Below are positions 11,412 to 24,955 of a stretch of DNA of 64,000 bases, piece by piece. How positions within the stretch are numbered: the first letter of the stretch is position 1; every line of letters starts with the position of its first letter. The DNA lies in assembly GCA_036172665.1 (NCBI GenBank), contig CM069877.1, positions 25,383,001 to 25,447,000 on the forward strand, in the 5' to 3' direction. The notes beneath the pieces are model-generated. The model was not told the DNA's origin. It saw only the letters and a list, made by a program, of their open reading frames with translations, and did not search any database. The DNA is from Prosopocoilus inquinatus (Eukaryota > Arthropoda > Insecta > Coleoptera > Lucanidae). The translations under genes and the position numbers were made by a program.

Positions 11412-13600
11412 GTAAGGATCGATTAGATACATCACAGGAACAGCGCTAATGCGTGTTGTTTCGTTTAAAACTATTTCTAGCTTCAGCTGCGTCCGAGAAC
11501 TTCGTATCTCACAGCAAAGTTACTGGCGTCCATCGAAACGCCAAATAACATGATAGATGAGTAAGGGTCGATTAGATACATCACAGGAACAACGCTAATG
11601 CGTGTTGTTTCGTTCAAAACTATTTCCAGCCTCTGCTGCGTCCGAGAACTTCGTATCTCACATCAAAGTTACTGGAGTCCATCGAGAGAGAGAGAACTTC
11701 GTATCTCACATCAAAGTTACTGGCGTCCATCGAAACGCCAAATAACTGATAGATGAGTAAGGATCGATTAGATACATCACAGGAACAGCGCTAATGCGTG
11801 TTGTTTCGTTTAAAACTATTTCTAGCTTCAGCTGCGTCCGAGAACTTCGTATCTCACATCAAAGTTACTGGAGTCCATCGAAACGCCAAATAACATGATA
11901 GATGAGTAAAGATCGAGTAGATATTTCACAGGAACAACGCTAATGCGTTTTGTTTCGTTTAAAACTATTTCCAGGTTCTGCTGCGTCCGAAAATTTCGTA
12001 TCTCACATTACAGTTACTGGAGTCCATCGAAACGTCAAATAACATGATAGATGAGTAAGGATCGATTAGATACATCACAGGAACAACGCTAATGCGTGTT
12101 GTTTCATTTAAAACTATTTCCAGCTTCTGCTGCGTCCGAGAACATCTTATCTCACATCAGAGTAACTAGAGTCCATCGAAACGCCAAATAACATAATAGA
12201 TGAGTAAGGATCGATTAGAAACATCACAGGAACAACGCTAATGCGTGTTGTTTCGTTCAAAACTATTTCCAGCTTCTGCTGCGTCCGAGAACTTCGTATC
12301 TCACATCAAAGTTACTGGAGTCCATCGAAACGCCAAATAACATGATAGATGAGTAAGGATCGATTACATACATCACAGGAACAACGCTAATGCGTGTTCT
12401 TTCGTTTAAAACTATTTCCAGCTTCTGCTGCGTCCGAAAATTTCGTATCTCATATTAGAGTTACTAGAGTCCATCGAAACGTCAAATAACATGATAGATG
12501 AGTAAGGATCGATTAGATACATCACAGGAACAACGCTAATACGTGTTGTTTCGTTCAAAACTATTTCCAGCTTCTGCTGCGTCCGAAAACTTTGTATCTA
12601 ACATCAGAGTTACCGGAGTCCATCCAAACGTCAAATAACATGATAGATGAATAAGGATCGATTAGATACATCACAGGAACAACGCTAATGCGTGTTGTTT
12701 CATTTAAAACTATTTCCAGCTCCCGCTGCGTCCAAAAACTTCGTATCTCACATCAGAGTTACTAGAGTCCATCGAAACGTCAAATAACACGATAGATAAG
12801 TAAGGATCGATTAGATACAGCACAGGAACAACGCTAATGCGTGTTGTTTCGTTTAAGACTATTTCCAGCTTTAGCTGCGACCGAGAATTTCGTATCTCAC
12901 ATCAAAGTTACTGGCGTCCATCGAAACGCCAAATAACATGACAGATGAGTAAGGATCGAGTAGATACATCACAGGAACAACGCTAATGCGTTTTGTTTCG
13001 TTTAAAACTATTTCTAGCTTCAGCTGCGTCCAAAAACTTCGTATCTCACATCAGAGTTACTAGAGTCCATCGAAACGTCAAATAACATGATAGATGAGTA
13101 AGGATCGATTAGATACATCACAGGAACAACGCTAATGCATTTTGTTTCGTTTAAAACTATTTCCAGCTTCTGCTGCGTCCGAAAATTTCGTATCTCACAT
13201 TAGTGTTACTGGAGTCCATCGAAACGTCAAATAACATGATAGATGAGTAAGGATCGATTAGATACATCACAGGAACAACGCTAATACGTGTTATTTCATT
13301 TAAAACTATTTCCAGATTCAGCTGCGTCCGAGAACTTCGTATCTCACATCAAAGTTACTGGAGTCCATCGAAACGCCAAATAACATAGTAGATAAGTAAG
13401 GATCGATTAGATACATCACAGGAACAACGCTAATACGTGTTGTTTCGTTCAAAACTATTTACAGCTTCTGCTGCGTCCGAAAACATTGTATCTAACATCA
13501 GAGTTACCGGAGTCCATCCAAACGTCAAATAACATGTTAGATGAGTAAGGATCGATTAGATACATCACAGGAACAACGCTAATGCGTGTTGTTTAATTTA
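11279..13600. repeat. Satellite block of tgcgtccg type between two tgagttcg domains
   Basis: No tgagttcg units occur here. The first part holds the two (GA)6 units. Later units include gagtagatatttcac (about 11920), ccaggttctg (about 11972), gaacatcttatctc (about 12143) and actttgtatctaac (about 12591), which are types common after 24.5 kb and before 6 kb. It therefore looks like an island of the main array type. Confidence 0.85.
11561..11756. repeat. 196-bp variant monomer with (GA)6 insertion, copy 3
   Basis: A second copy 345 bp after the previous one, with the same (GA)6 and the same 1-bp deletion (aataactgatag near 11745). One normal 149-bp unit (11412-11560) lies between them. The shared deletion shows that these two copies arose from each other by a local two-unit duplication. 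Confidence 0.92.
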
Positions 13601-14590
13601 AAACTATTTCCAGCTTCAGCTGCGTCCGAGTACTTCGTATCTCACATCAAAGTTACTGGAGTCCATCGGAACGCCAAATAGCATAGTAGATAAGTAAGGA
13701 TCGATTGGATACATCACAGGAACAACGCTAATAGGTGTTGTTTCGTTCAAAACTATTTCCAGCTTCTGCTGAGTTCGAGAACATCGTATCTCACATCAGA
13801 GATACTGGAGTCCATCGTAACGTCAAATAACATGACAGATAAGTAAGGATCGATTAGATACATCACAGGAACAATGCTAATACGTGTCGTTTCGTTCAAA
13901 ACTATTTCCAGCTTCTGCTGAGTTCGAGAACTTCGTATCTCATATCAAAGTTACTGGAGTCCGTTGAAACGTCAAATAACATAGTAGATAAGTAAGGATC
14001 GATTAGATGCATCACAGGAACAACGCTAATGCGTGTTGTTTCGTTTAAAACTATTTCCAGCTTCAGCTGCGTCCGAGAACTTCGTATCTCACATAAAAGT
14101 TACTGGAGTCCATCGAAACGCCAAATAACATGATAGATGAGTAAGGATCGATTAGATACATCACAGGAACAACGCTAATGCATGTTGTTTCGTTTAAAAC
14201 TATTTCCAGCTTCTGCTGAGTTCGAGAACTTCGTATCTTACATCAGAGTTACTGGAGTCCGTTGAAACGAAAAATAACATAGTAGATAAGTAAGGATCGA
14301 TTAGATACATCACGGGTACAACGCTAATGCGTGTTGTTTCGTTTAAAACTATTTCCAGCTTCTGCTGCCTCCGAAAACTTCGTATCTCACACCAGAGTTA
14401 CTGGAGCCCGTTGAAACGTCAAATAACAGTAGATAAGTAAGGATCGATTAGATACTTCACAGGAACAATGCTAATACGTGTTGTTTCGTTCAAAACTATT
14501 TCCAGCTTCTGCTGAGTCCGAGAACTTCGTATCTCACATCGGCGTTACTGGAGTCCATCGAAACGCCAAATAACATGATAGATGAGTATG
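13601..14590. repeat. tgagttcg-type satellite, second domain, proximal part
   Basis: tgagttcg returns at about 13770. gatgcatc marks units at 14006 and 14898. Their spacing of 892 is 6 x 149 minus a 2-bp deletion, visible near 14430 as aaataacagtag for aaataacatagtag. A unit with cacgggtaca and ctgcctccg (about 14310-14370) is seen only here. Confidence 0.85.
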
Positions 14591-17500
14591 GATCGATTAG
14601 ATACATCACAGGAACAACGCTAATGCGTGTTGTTTCGTTTAAAACTATTTCTAGCTTCAGCTGCGTCCGAGAACTTCGTATCTCACATCAAAGTTACTGG
14701 AGTCCATCGAAACGCCAAATAACATAGTAGATAAGTAAGGATCGATTAGATACTTCACAGGAACAACGCTAATACGTGTTGTTTCGTTCAAAACTATTTC
14801 CAGCTTCTGCTGAGTTCGAGAACTTCGTATCTCATATCAAAGTTACTGGAGTCCGTTGAAACGTCAAATAACATAGTAGATAAGTAAGGATCGATTAGAT
14901 GCATCACAGGAACAACGCTAATGCGTGTTGTTTCGTTTAAAACTATTTCCAGCTTCAGCTGCGTCCGAGAACTTCGTATCTCACATAAAAGTTACTGGAG
15001 TCCATCGAAACGCCAAATAACATGATAGATGAGTAAGGATCGATTAGATACATCACAGGAACAACGCTAATGCATGTTGTTTCGTTTAAAACTATTTCTA
15101 GCTTCAGCTGCGTCTAAGAACTTCGTATCTCAGATCAAAGTTACTGGAGTCCATCGTAACGCCAAATAACATGATAGATGAGTAAGGATCGATTAGATAC
15201 ATCACAGGAACAACGCTAATACGTGTTATTTCATTTAAAACTATTTCCAGCTTCAGCTTCGTCCGAGTACTTCGTATCTCACATCAAAGTTACTGGAGTC
15301 CATCGGAACGCCAAATAACATAGTAGATAAGTAAGGATCGATTAGATACATCACAAGAACAACGCTAATACGTGTTGTTTCGTTAAAAACTATTTCCATC
15401 TTCTGCTGAGTTCGAGAACATCGTATCTCACATCAGAGTTACTGGAGTCCATCGTAACGTCAAATAACATGACAGATAAGTAAGGATCGATTAGATACAT
15501 CACAGGAACAATGCTAATACGTGTCGTTTCGCTCAAAACTATTTCCAGCTTCTGCTGAGTTCGAGAACTTCGTATCTCACATCAGAGTTACTGGAGTCCG
15601 TTGAAACTTCAAATAACATAGTAGATAAGTAAGGATCGATTAGACACTTCACAGGAACAACGCTAATACGTGTTGTTTCGTTCAAAACTATTTCCAGCTT
15701 CTGCTGCGTCCGAAAACTTCGTATCTCACATCGGCGTTACTGGAGTCCATCGAAACGCCAAATAACATGATAGATGAGTATGGATCGATTAGATACATCA
15801 CAGGAACAACGCTAATGCGTGTTGTTTCGTTTAAAACTATTTCTAGCTTCAGCTGCGTCCGAGAACTTCGTATCTCACATCAAAGTTACTGGAGTCCATC
15901 GAAACGCCAAATAACATAGTAGATAAGTAAGGATCGATTAGATACTTCACAGGAACAACGCTAATATGTGTTGTTTCGTTCAAAACTATTTCCAGCTTCT
16001 GCTGAGTTCGAGAACTTCGTATCTCATATCAAAGTTACTGGAGTCCGTTGAAACGTCAAATAACATAGTAGATAAGTAAGGATCGATTAGATGCATCACA
16101 GGAACAACGCTAATGCGTGTTGTTTCGTTTAAAACTATTTCCAGCTTCAGCTGCGTCCGAGAACTTCGTATCTCACATAAAAGTTACTGGAGTCCATCGA
16201 AACGCCAAATAACATGATAGATGAGTAAGGATCGATTAGATACATCACAGGAACAACGCTAATACGTGTTATTTCATTTAAAACTATTTCCAGCTTCAGC
16301 TTCGTCCGAGTACTTCGTATCTCACATCAAAGTTACTGGAGTCCATCGGAACGCCAAATAACATAGTAGATAAGTAAGGATCGATTAGATACATCACAAG
16401 AACAACGCTAATACGTGTTGTTTCGTTAAAAACTATTTCCATCTTCTGCTGAGTTCGAGAACATCGTATCTCACATCAGAGTTACTGGAGTCCATCGAAA
16501 CGCCAAATAACATGATAGATGAGTAAGGATCGATTAGATACATCACAGCAACAACGCTAATGCATGTTGTTTCGTTTAAAACTATTTCTAGCTTCAGCTG
16601 CGTCCAAGAACTTCGTATCTCAGATCAAAGTTACTGGAGTCCATCGAAACGCCAAATAACATGATAGATGAGTAATGATCGATTAGATACATCACAGGAA
16701 CAACGCTAATGCGTGTTGTTTCGTTCAAAACTATTTCCAGCTTCTGCTGAGTTCGAGAAATTCGTATCTCATATCAGAGTTACTGGAGTCCGTTGAAACT
16801 TCAAATAACATAGTAGATAAGTAAGGATCGATTAGACACTTCACAGGAACAACGCTAATACGTGTTGTTTCGTTCAGAACTATTTCCAGCTTCTGCTGCG
16901 TCCGAAAACTTCGTATCTCACATCAGAGTTACTGGAGTCCGTTGAAACTTCAAATAACATAGTAGATAAGTAAGGATCGATTAGACACTTCACAGGAACA
17001 ACGCTAATACGTGTTGTTTCGTTCAAAACTATTTCCAGCTTCTGCTGCGTCCGAAAACTTCGTATCTCACATCGGAGTTACTGGAGTCCATCGAAACGCC
17101 AAATAACATGATAGATGAGTAATGATCGATTAGATACATCACAGGAACAACGCTAATGCGTGTTGTTTCGTTCAAAACTATTTCCAGCTTCTGCTGAGTT
17201 CGAGAAATTCGTATATCATATCAGAGTTACTGGAGTCCGTTGAAACGTCAAATAACATGATAGATGAGTAAGGATCGATTAGATACATCACAGGAACAAC
17301 GCTAATGCGTGTTGTTTCATTTAAAACTATTTCCAGCTTCTGCTGCGTCCGAGAACTTCGTATCTCACATCAGAGTAACTAGAGTCCATCGAAACGCCAA
17401 ATAACATGATAGATGAGTGAGGATCGATTAGGTACATCACAGGAACAACGCTAATACGTGTTGTTACGTTCAAAACTATTTCCAGCTTCTGCTGCGTCCG

Positions 17501-17797
17501 AAAACTTTATATCTCACATCAGAGTTACCGGAGTCCATCCAAACGTCAAATAACACGATAGTTGAGTAAGGATCGATTAGATACAGCACAGGAACAACGC
17601 TAATGCGTGTTGTTGCGTTTAAAACTATTTCCAGCTTCAGCTGCGTCCGAGAACTTCGTATCTCACATCAAAGTTACTGGCGTCCATCGAAACGCCAAAT
17701 AACATGATAGATGAGTAAGGATCGATTAGATACATCACAGGAACAACGCTAATGGATTACTGGAGTCGATCGAAACGTCAAATAACCTGATAGATAA
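14591..17797. repeat. Segmental duplication B, copy 1 (with internal 8-mer)
   Basis: This 3.2-kb block recurs at about 21136-24491. The offset is 6545 up to about 16.2 kb (cgtctaag 15111 to 21656; gagtatgg 15776 to 22321) and 6694 afterwards (cagcaacaac 16546 to 23240; gtgagg 17417 to 24111). The step of 149 is one monomer present only in copy 2. Inside it, an 8-mer of 1192 bp repeats (gagtatgg at 14584 and 15776). It ends in the 83-bp truncated unit. Confidence 0.9.
17715..17797. repeat. 83-bp truncated monomer, copy 1
   Basis: The unit jumps from aacgctaatg straight to gattactggagtcgatcg, losing 66 bp between about positions 41 and 107 of the monomer. The next unit starts normally at 17798. 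An identical junction is at 24409-24491. It marks the right edge of the tgagttcg domain in both places. Confidence 0.94.
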
Positions 17798-20700
17798 GTA
17801 AGGATCGATTAGATACATCACAGGAACAACGCTAATGCGTGTTGTTTCGTTTAAAACTATTTCTAGCTTCAGCTGCGTCCGAGAACTTCGTATCTCACAT
17901 CAAAGTTACTGGAGTCCATCGAAACGCCAAATAACATGATAGATGAGTAAGGATCGAGTAGATACATCACAGGAACAACGCTAATGCGTTTTGTTTCGTT
18001 TAAAACTATTTCCAGCTTCTGCTGCTTCCGAAAATTTCGTATCTCACATTAGAGTTACTGGAGTCCATCGAAACGTGAAATAACATGATAGATGAGTAAG
18101 GATCGATTAGGCACATCACAGGAACAACGCTAATGAGTGTTGTTTCATTTAAAACTATTTCCAGCTCCCGCTGCGTCCAAAATCTTCGTATCTCACATCA
18201 GAGTTACTAGAGTCCATCGAAACGTCAAATTACACGATAGATAAGTAGGGATCGATTAGATACATCACAGGAACAACGCTAATGCGTGTTGTTTCGTTTA
18301 AAACTATTTCCAGCTTCTGCTGCGTCCGAAAATTTCGTATCTCACATTAGAATTACTGGAGTCCATCGAAACGTGAAATAACATGATAGATGAGTAAGGA
18401 TCGATTAGATACATCACAGGAACAACGCTAATGCGTGTTGTTTCGTTTAAAACTATTTCTAGGTTCTGCTGCGTCCGAAAATTTCGTATCTCACATTAGA
18501 GTTACTGGAGTCCATCGAAACGTCAAATAACATGATAGATGAGTAAGGATCGATTAGATACATCACAGGAACAACGCTAATGCGTGTTGTTTCATTTAAA
18601 ACTATTTCCAGCTTCTGCTGCGTTCGAGAACATCTTATCTCACATCAAAGTTACTGGAGTCCATCGAAACGCCAAATAACATGATAGATGAGTAAGGATC
18701 GATTACATACATCACAGGAACAACGCTAATACGTGTTGTTTCGTTTAAAACTATTTCCAGCTTCTGCTGCGTCCGAAAACGTCGTATCTCACATCAGAGT
18801 TACTGGAGTCGATCGAAACGTCAAATAACCTGATAGATAAGTAAGGATCGATTAGATACAGCACAGGAACAACGCTAATGCGTGTTGTTTCGTTCAAAAC
18901 TATTTCCAGCTTCTGCTGCGTCCGAGAACTTCGTATCTCACATCAAAGTTACTGGAGTCCATCGAAACGCCAAATAACATAATAGATGAGTAAGGATCGA
19001 TTAGAAACATCACAGGAACAACGCTAATGCGTGTTGTTTCGTTCAAAACTATTTCCAGCTTCTGCTGCGTCCGAGAACTTCGTATCTCACATCTAAGTTA
19101 CTGGAGTCCATCGAAACGCCAAATAACATGATAGATGAGTAAGGATCGATTACATACATCACAGGAACAACGCTAATACGTGTTGTTTCGTTTAAAACTA
19201 TTTCCAGCTTCTGCTGCGTCCGAAAACGTCGTATCTCACATCAGAGTTACTGGAGTCGATCGAAACGTCAAATAACCTGATAGATAAGTAAGGATCGATT
19301 AGATACAGCACAGGAACAACGCTAATGCGTGTTGTTTCGTTTAAAACTATTTCTAGCTTCAGCTGCGTCCGAGAACTTCGTATCTCACAGCAAAGTTACT
19401 GGCGTCCATCGAAACGCCAAATAACATGATAGATGAGTAAGGATCGATTAGATACATCACAGGAACAACGCTAATGCGTGTTGTTTCGTTCAAAACTATT
19501 TCCAGCTTCTGCTGCGTCCGAGAACTTCGTATCTCACATCAAAGTTTAAAACTATTTCTAGCTTCAGCTGCGTCCGAGAACTTCGTATCTCACATCAAAG
19601 TTACTGGAGTCCATCGAAACACCAAATAACATGATAGATGAGTAAAGATCGAGTAGATACATCACAGGAACAACGCTAATGCGTTTTGTTTCGTTTAAAG
19701 CTATTTCCAGCTTCAGCTGCGTCCGAGAACTTCGTATCTCACATCAAAGTTACTGGAGTCCATCGAAACGCCAAATAATATGATAGATGAGTAAGGATCG
19801 AGTAGATACATCACAGGAACAACATTAATGCGTTTTGTTTCGTTTAAAACTATTTCCAGCTCCCGCTGCGTCCAAAAACTTCGTATCTCATATCAGAGTT
19901 ACTAGAGTCCATCGAAACGTCAAATTACACGATAGATAAGTAGGGATCGATTAGATACATCACAGGAAAAACGCTAAGGCGTGTTGTTTCGTTTAAAACT
20001 ATTTCCAGCTTCTGCTGCGTCCGAAAACGTCGTATCTCACATCAGAGTTACTGGAGTCCATGGAAACGTCAAATAACCTGATAGATAAGTAAGGATCGAT
20101 TAGATACAGCACAGGAACAACGCTAATGCGTGTTGTTTCGTTTAAAACTATTTCTAGCTTCAGCTGCGTCCGAGAAATTCGTATCTCACATCAAAGTTAC
20201 TGGAGTCCATCGAAACGCCAAATAACATGATAGATGAGTAAGGATCGATTAGATACATCACAGGAACAACGCTAATGCGTGCTGTTTCGTTTAAAACTAT
20301 TTCTAGCTTCAGCTGCGTCCGAGAACTTCGTATCTCACATCAAAGTTACTGGAGTCAATCGAAACGCCAAATAACATGATAGATGAGTAAGGATCGAGTA
20401 GATACATCACAGGAACAACGCTAATGCGTTTTGTTTCGTTTAAAACTATCTCCAGCTTCTGCTGCGTCCGAAAATTTCGTATCTCACATTAGAGTTACTG
20501 GAGTCCATCGAAACGTCAAATAACATGATAGATAAGTAAGGATCGATTAGATACATCACAGGAACAACGCTAATACGTGTTATTTCATTTAAAACTATTT
20601 CCAGCTTCAGCTGCGTCCGAGAACTTCGTATCTCACATCAAAGTTACTGGAGTCCATCAAAACGCCAAATAACATGATAGATGAGTAAGGATCGAGTAGA

Positions 20701-21135
20701 TACATCACAGGAACAACGCTAATGCGTTTTGTTTCGTTTAAAACTATTTCCAGCTTCTGCTGCTTCCGAAAATTTCGTATCTCACATTAGAGTTACTGGA
20801 GTCCATCGAAACGTGAAATAACATGATAGATGAGTAAGGATCGATTAGATACATCACAGGAACAACGCTAATACGTGTTATTTCATTTAAAACTATTTCC
20901 AGCTCCCGCTGCGTCCAAAACTTCGTATCTCACATCAGAGTTACTAGAGTCCATCGAAACGTCAAATTACACGATAGATAAGTAGGGATCGATTAGATAC
21001 ATCACAGGAACAACGCTAAGGCGTGTTGTTTCGTTTAAAACTATTTCCAGCTTCTGCTGCGTCCGATAATTTCGTATCTCACATTAGAGTTACTGGAGTC
21101 CATCGAAACGTGAAATAACATGATAGATGAGTAAG
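17798..21135. repeat. Segmental duplication C, copy 1, plus flank
   Basis: About 17880-20608 recurs at 32972-35700 with a constant offset of 15092, seen at gctaatgagtg (18135 to 33227), catctaag (19090 to 34182) and aaagtttaaaac (19541 to 34633). The few differences I saw include gattaggcac against gattagacac near 18110, and gtgctgtttc against gtgttgtttc near 20280. About 20609-21135 is tgcgtccg-type satellite, with a 1-bp deletion (gcgtccaaaacttcg near 20913). Confidence 0.9.
19437..19641. repeat. 205-bp double unit with 56-bp stump monomer, copy 1
   Basis: After catcaaagtt the sequence jumps to taaaactatttctagc, skipping 93 bp that contain the next unit start. A 149-bp and a 56-bp unit are thus fused (205 bp). 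The junction aaagtttaaaac begins at 19541 and lies on the 3-bp microhomology gtt. The following unit begins gtaaag rather than gtaagg. Confidence 0.94.
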
Positions 21136-24100
21136 GATCGATTAGATACATCACAGGAACAACGCTAATGCGTGTTGTTTCGTTTAAAACTATTTCTAGC
21201 TTCAGCTGCGTCCGAGAACTTCGTATCTCACATCAAAGTTACTGGAGTCCATCGAAACGCCAAATAACATAGTAGATAAGTAAGGATCGATTAGATACTT
21301 CACAGGAACAACGCTAATACGTGTTGTTTCGTTCAAAACTATTTCCAGCTTCTGCTGAGTTCGAGAACTTCGTATCTCATATCAAAGTTACTGGAGTCCG
21401 TTGAAACGTCAAATAACATAGTAGATAAGTAAGGATCGATTAGATGCATCACAGGAACAACGCTAATGCGTGTTGTTTCGTTTAAAACTATTTCCAGCTT
21501 CAGCTGCGTCCGAGAACTTCGTATCTCACATAAAAGTTACTGGAGTCCATCGAAACGCCAAATAACATGATAGATGAGTAAGGATCGATTAGATACATCA
21601 CAGGAACAACGCTAATGCATGTTGTTTCGTTTAAAACTATTTCTAGCTTCAGCTGCGTCTAAGAACTTCGTATCTCAGATCAAAGTTACTGGAGTCCATC
21701 GTAACGCCAAATAACATGATAGATGAGTAAGGATCGATTAGATACATCACAGGAACAACGCTAATACGTGTTATTTCATTTAAAACTATTTCCAGCTTCA
21801 GCTTCGTCCGAGTACTTCGTATCTCACATCAAAGTTACTGGAGTCCATCGGAACGCCAAATAACATAGTAGATAAGTAAGGATCGATTAGATACATCACA
21901 AGAACAACGCTAATACGTGTTGTTTCGTTAAAAACTATTTCCATCTTCTGCTGAGTTCGAGAACATCGTATCTCACATCAGAGTTACTGGAGTCCATCGT
22001 AACGTCAAATAACATGACAGATAAGTAAGGATCGATTAGATACATCACAGGAACAATGCTAATACGTGTCGTTTCGCTCAGAACTATTTCCAGCTTCTGC
22101 TGAGTTCGAGAACTTCGTATCTCACATCAGAGTTACTGGAGTCCGTTGAAACTTCAAATAACATAGTAGATAAGTAAGGATCGATTAGACACTTCACAGG
22201 AACAACGCTAATACGTGTTGTTTCGTTCAAAACTATTTCCAGCTTCTGCTGCGTCCGAAAACTTCGTATCTCACATCGGCGTTACTGGAGTCCATCGAAA
22301 CGCCAAATAACATGATAGATGAGTATGGATCGATTAGATACATCACAGGAACAACGCTAATGCGTGTTGTTTCGTTTAAAACTATTTCTAGCTTCAGCTG
22401 CGTCCGAGAACTTCGTATCTCACATCAAAGTTACTGGAGTCCATCGAAACGCCAAATAACATAGTAGATAAGTAAGGATCGATTAGATACTTCACAGGAA
22501 CAACGCTAATACGTGTTGTTTCGTTCAAAACTATTTCCAGCTTCTGCTGAGTTCGAGAACTTCGTATCTCATATCAAAGTTACTGGAGTCCGTTGAAACG
22601 TCAAATAACATAGTAGATAAGTAAGGATCGATTAGATGCATCACAGGAACAACGCTAATGCGTGTTGTTTCGTTTAAAACTATTTCCAGCTTCAGCTGCG
22701 TCCGAGAACTTCGTATCTCACATAAAAGTTACTGGAGTCCATCGAAACGCCAAATAACATGATAGATGAGTAAGGATCGATTAGATACATCACAGCAACA
22801 ACGCTAATGCATGTTGTTTCGTTTAAAACTATTTCTAGCTTCAGCTGCGTCCAAGAACTTCGTATCTCAGATCAAAGTTACTGGAGTCCATCGTAACGCC
22901 AAATAACATGATAGATGAGTAAGGATCGATTAGATACATCACAGGAACAACGCTAATACGTGTTATTTCATTTAAAACTATTTCCAGCTTCAGCTTCGTC
23001 CGAGTACTTCGTATCTCACATCAAAGTTACTGGAGTCCATCGGAACGCCAAATAACATAGTAGATAAGTAAGGATCGATTAGATACATCACAAGAACAAC
23101 GCTAATACGTGTTGTTTCGTTAAAAACTATTTCCATCTTCTGCTGAGTTCGAGAACATCGTATCTCACATCAGAGTTACTGGAGTCCATCGAAACGCCAA
23201 ATAACATGATAGATGAGTAAGGATCGATTAGATACATCACAGCAACAACGCTAATGCATGTTGTTTCGTTTAAAACTATTTCTAGCTTCAGCTGCGTCCA
23301 AGAACTTCGTATCTCAGATCAAAGTTACTGGAGTCCATCGAAACGCCAAATAACATGATAGATGAGTAATGATCGATTAGATACATCACAGGAACAACGC
23401 TAATGCGTGTTGTTTCGTTCAAAACTATTTCCAGCTTCTGCTGAGTTCGAGAAATTCGTATCTCATATCAGAGTTACTGGAGTCCGTTGAAACTTCAAAT
23501 AACATAGTAGATAAGTAAGGATCGATTAGACACTTCACAGGAACAACGCTAATACGTGTTGTTTCGTTCAAAACTATTTCCAGCTTCTGCTGCGTCCGAA
23601 AACTTCGTATCTCACATCAGAGTTACTGGAGTCCGTTGAAACTTCAAATAACATAGTAGATAAGTAAGGATCGATTAGACACTTCACAGGAACAACGCTA
23701 ATACGTGTTGTTTCGTTCAAAACTATTTCCAGCTTCTGCTGCGTCCGAAAACTTCGTATCTCACATCGGAGTTACTGGAGTCCATCGAAACGCCAAATAA
23801 CATGATAGATGAGTAATGATCGATTAGATACATCACAGGAACAACGCTAATGCGTGTTGTTTCGTTCAAAACTATTTCCAGCTTCTGCTGAGTTCGAGAA
23901 ATTCGTATATCATATCAGAGTTACTGGAGTCCGTTGAAACGTCAAATAACATGATAGATGAGTAAGGATCGATTAGATACATCACAGGAACAACGCTAAT
24001 GCGTGTTGTTTCATTTAAAACTATTTCCAGCTTCTGCTGCGTCCGAGAACTTCGTATCTCACATCAGAGTAACTAGAGTCCATCGAAACGCCAAATAACA

Positions 24101-24491
24101 TGATAGATGAGTGAGGATCGATTAGGTACATCACAGGAACAACGCTAATACGTGTTGTTACGTTCAAAACTATTTCCAGCTTCTGCTGCGTCCGAAAACT
24201 TTATATCTCACATCAGAGTTACCGGAGTCCATCCAAACGTCAAATAACACGATAGTTGAGTAAGGATCGATTAGATACAGCACAGGAACAACGCTAATGC
24301 GTGTTGTTGCGTTTAAAACTATTTCCAGCTTCAGCTGCGTCCGAGAACTTCGTATCTCACATCAAAGTTACTGGCGTCCATCGAAACGCCAAATAACATG
24401 ATAGATGAGTAAGGATCGATTAGATACATCACAGGAACAACGCTAATGGATTACTGGAGTCGATCGAAACGTCAAATAACCTGATAGATAA
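21136..24491. repeat. Segmental duplication B, copy 2
   Basis: Copy of 14591-17797, longer by one monomer. The extra unit, near 22.8 kb, carries cacagcaacaacgc, cgtccaagaac and cagatcaaag. The third run of tgagttcg units (about 21356-23890) lies inside it. It ends in the same 83-bp truncated unit as copy 1 (24409-24491). Confidence 0.9.
24409..24491. repeat. 83-bp truncated monomer, copy 2
   Basis: Same junction (aatggattactggag) and same 66-bp loss as at 17715; the two are 6694 bp apart. The sequence that follows differs (acagcac here, acatcac after copy 1), so the duplicated block stops just beyond the truncated unit. Confidence 0.94.
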
Positions 24492-24955
24492 GTAAGGATC
24501 GATTAGATACAGCACAGGAACAACGCTAATGCGTGTTGTTTCGTTTAAAACTATTTCTAGCTTCAGCTGCGTCCGAGAACTTCGTATCTCACAGCAAAGT
24601 TACTGGAGTCCATCGAAACGCCAAATAACACGATAGATAAGTAAGGATCGATTAGATACAGCACAGGAACAACGCTAATGCGTGTTGTTTCGTTTAAGAC
24701 TATTTCCAGCTTCAGCTGCGTCCGAGAACTTCGTATCTCACATCAGAGTTACTAGAGTCCATCGAAACGTCAAATAACACGATAGATAAGTAAGGATCGA
24801 TTAGATACAGCACAGGAACAACGCTAATGCGTGTTGTTTCGTTTAAGACTATTTCCAGCTTCAGCTGCGTCCGAGGACTTCGTATCTCACATCAGAGTTA
24901 CTAGAGTCCATCGAAACGTCAAATAACACGATAGATAAGTAAGGATCGATTAGAT
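24492..24955. repeat. Local single-monomer duplication
   Basis: The units at 24641-24789 and 24790-24938 are nearly identical. Both carry cgtttaagac, a rare variant, together with acagcac and ttcagctg. I saw one difference, tccgagaac against tccgaggac. This is the smallest-scale duplication in the window, one 149-bp step. Confidence 0.9.
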
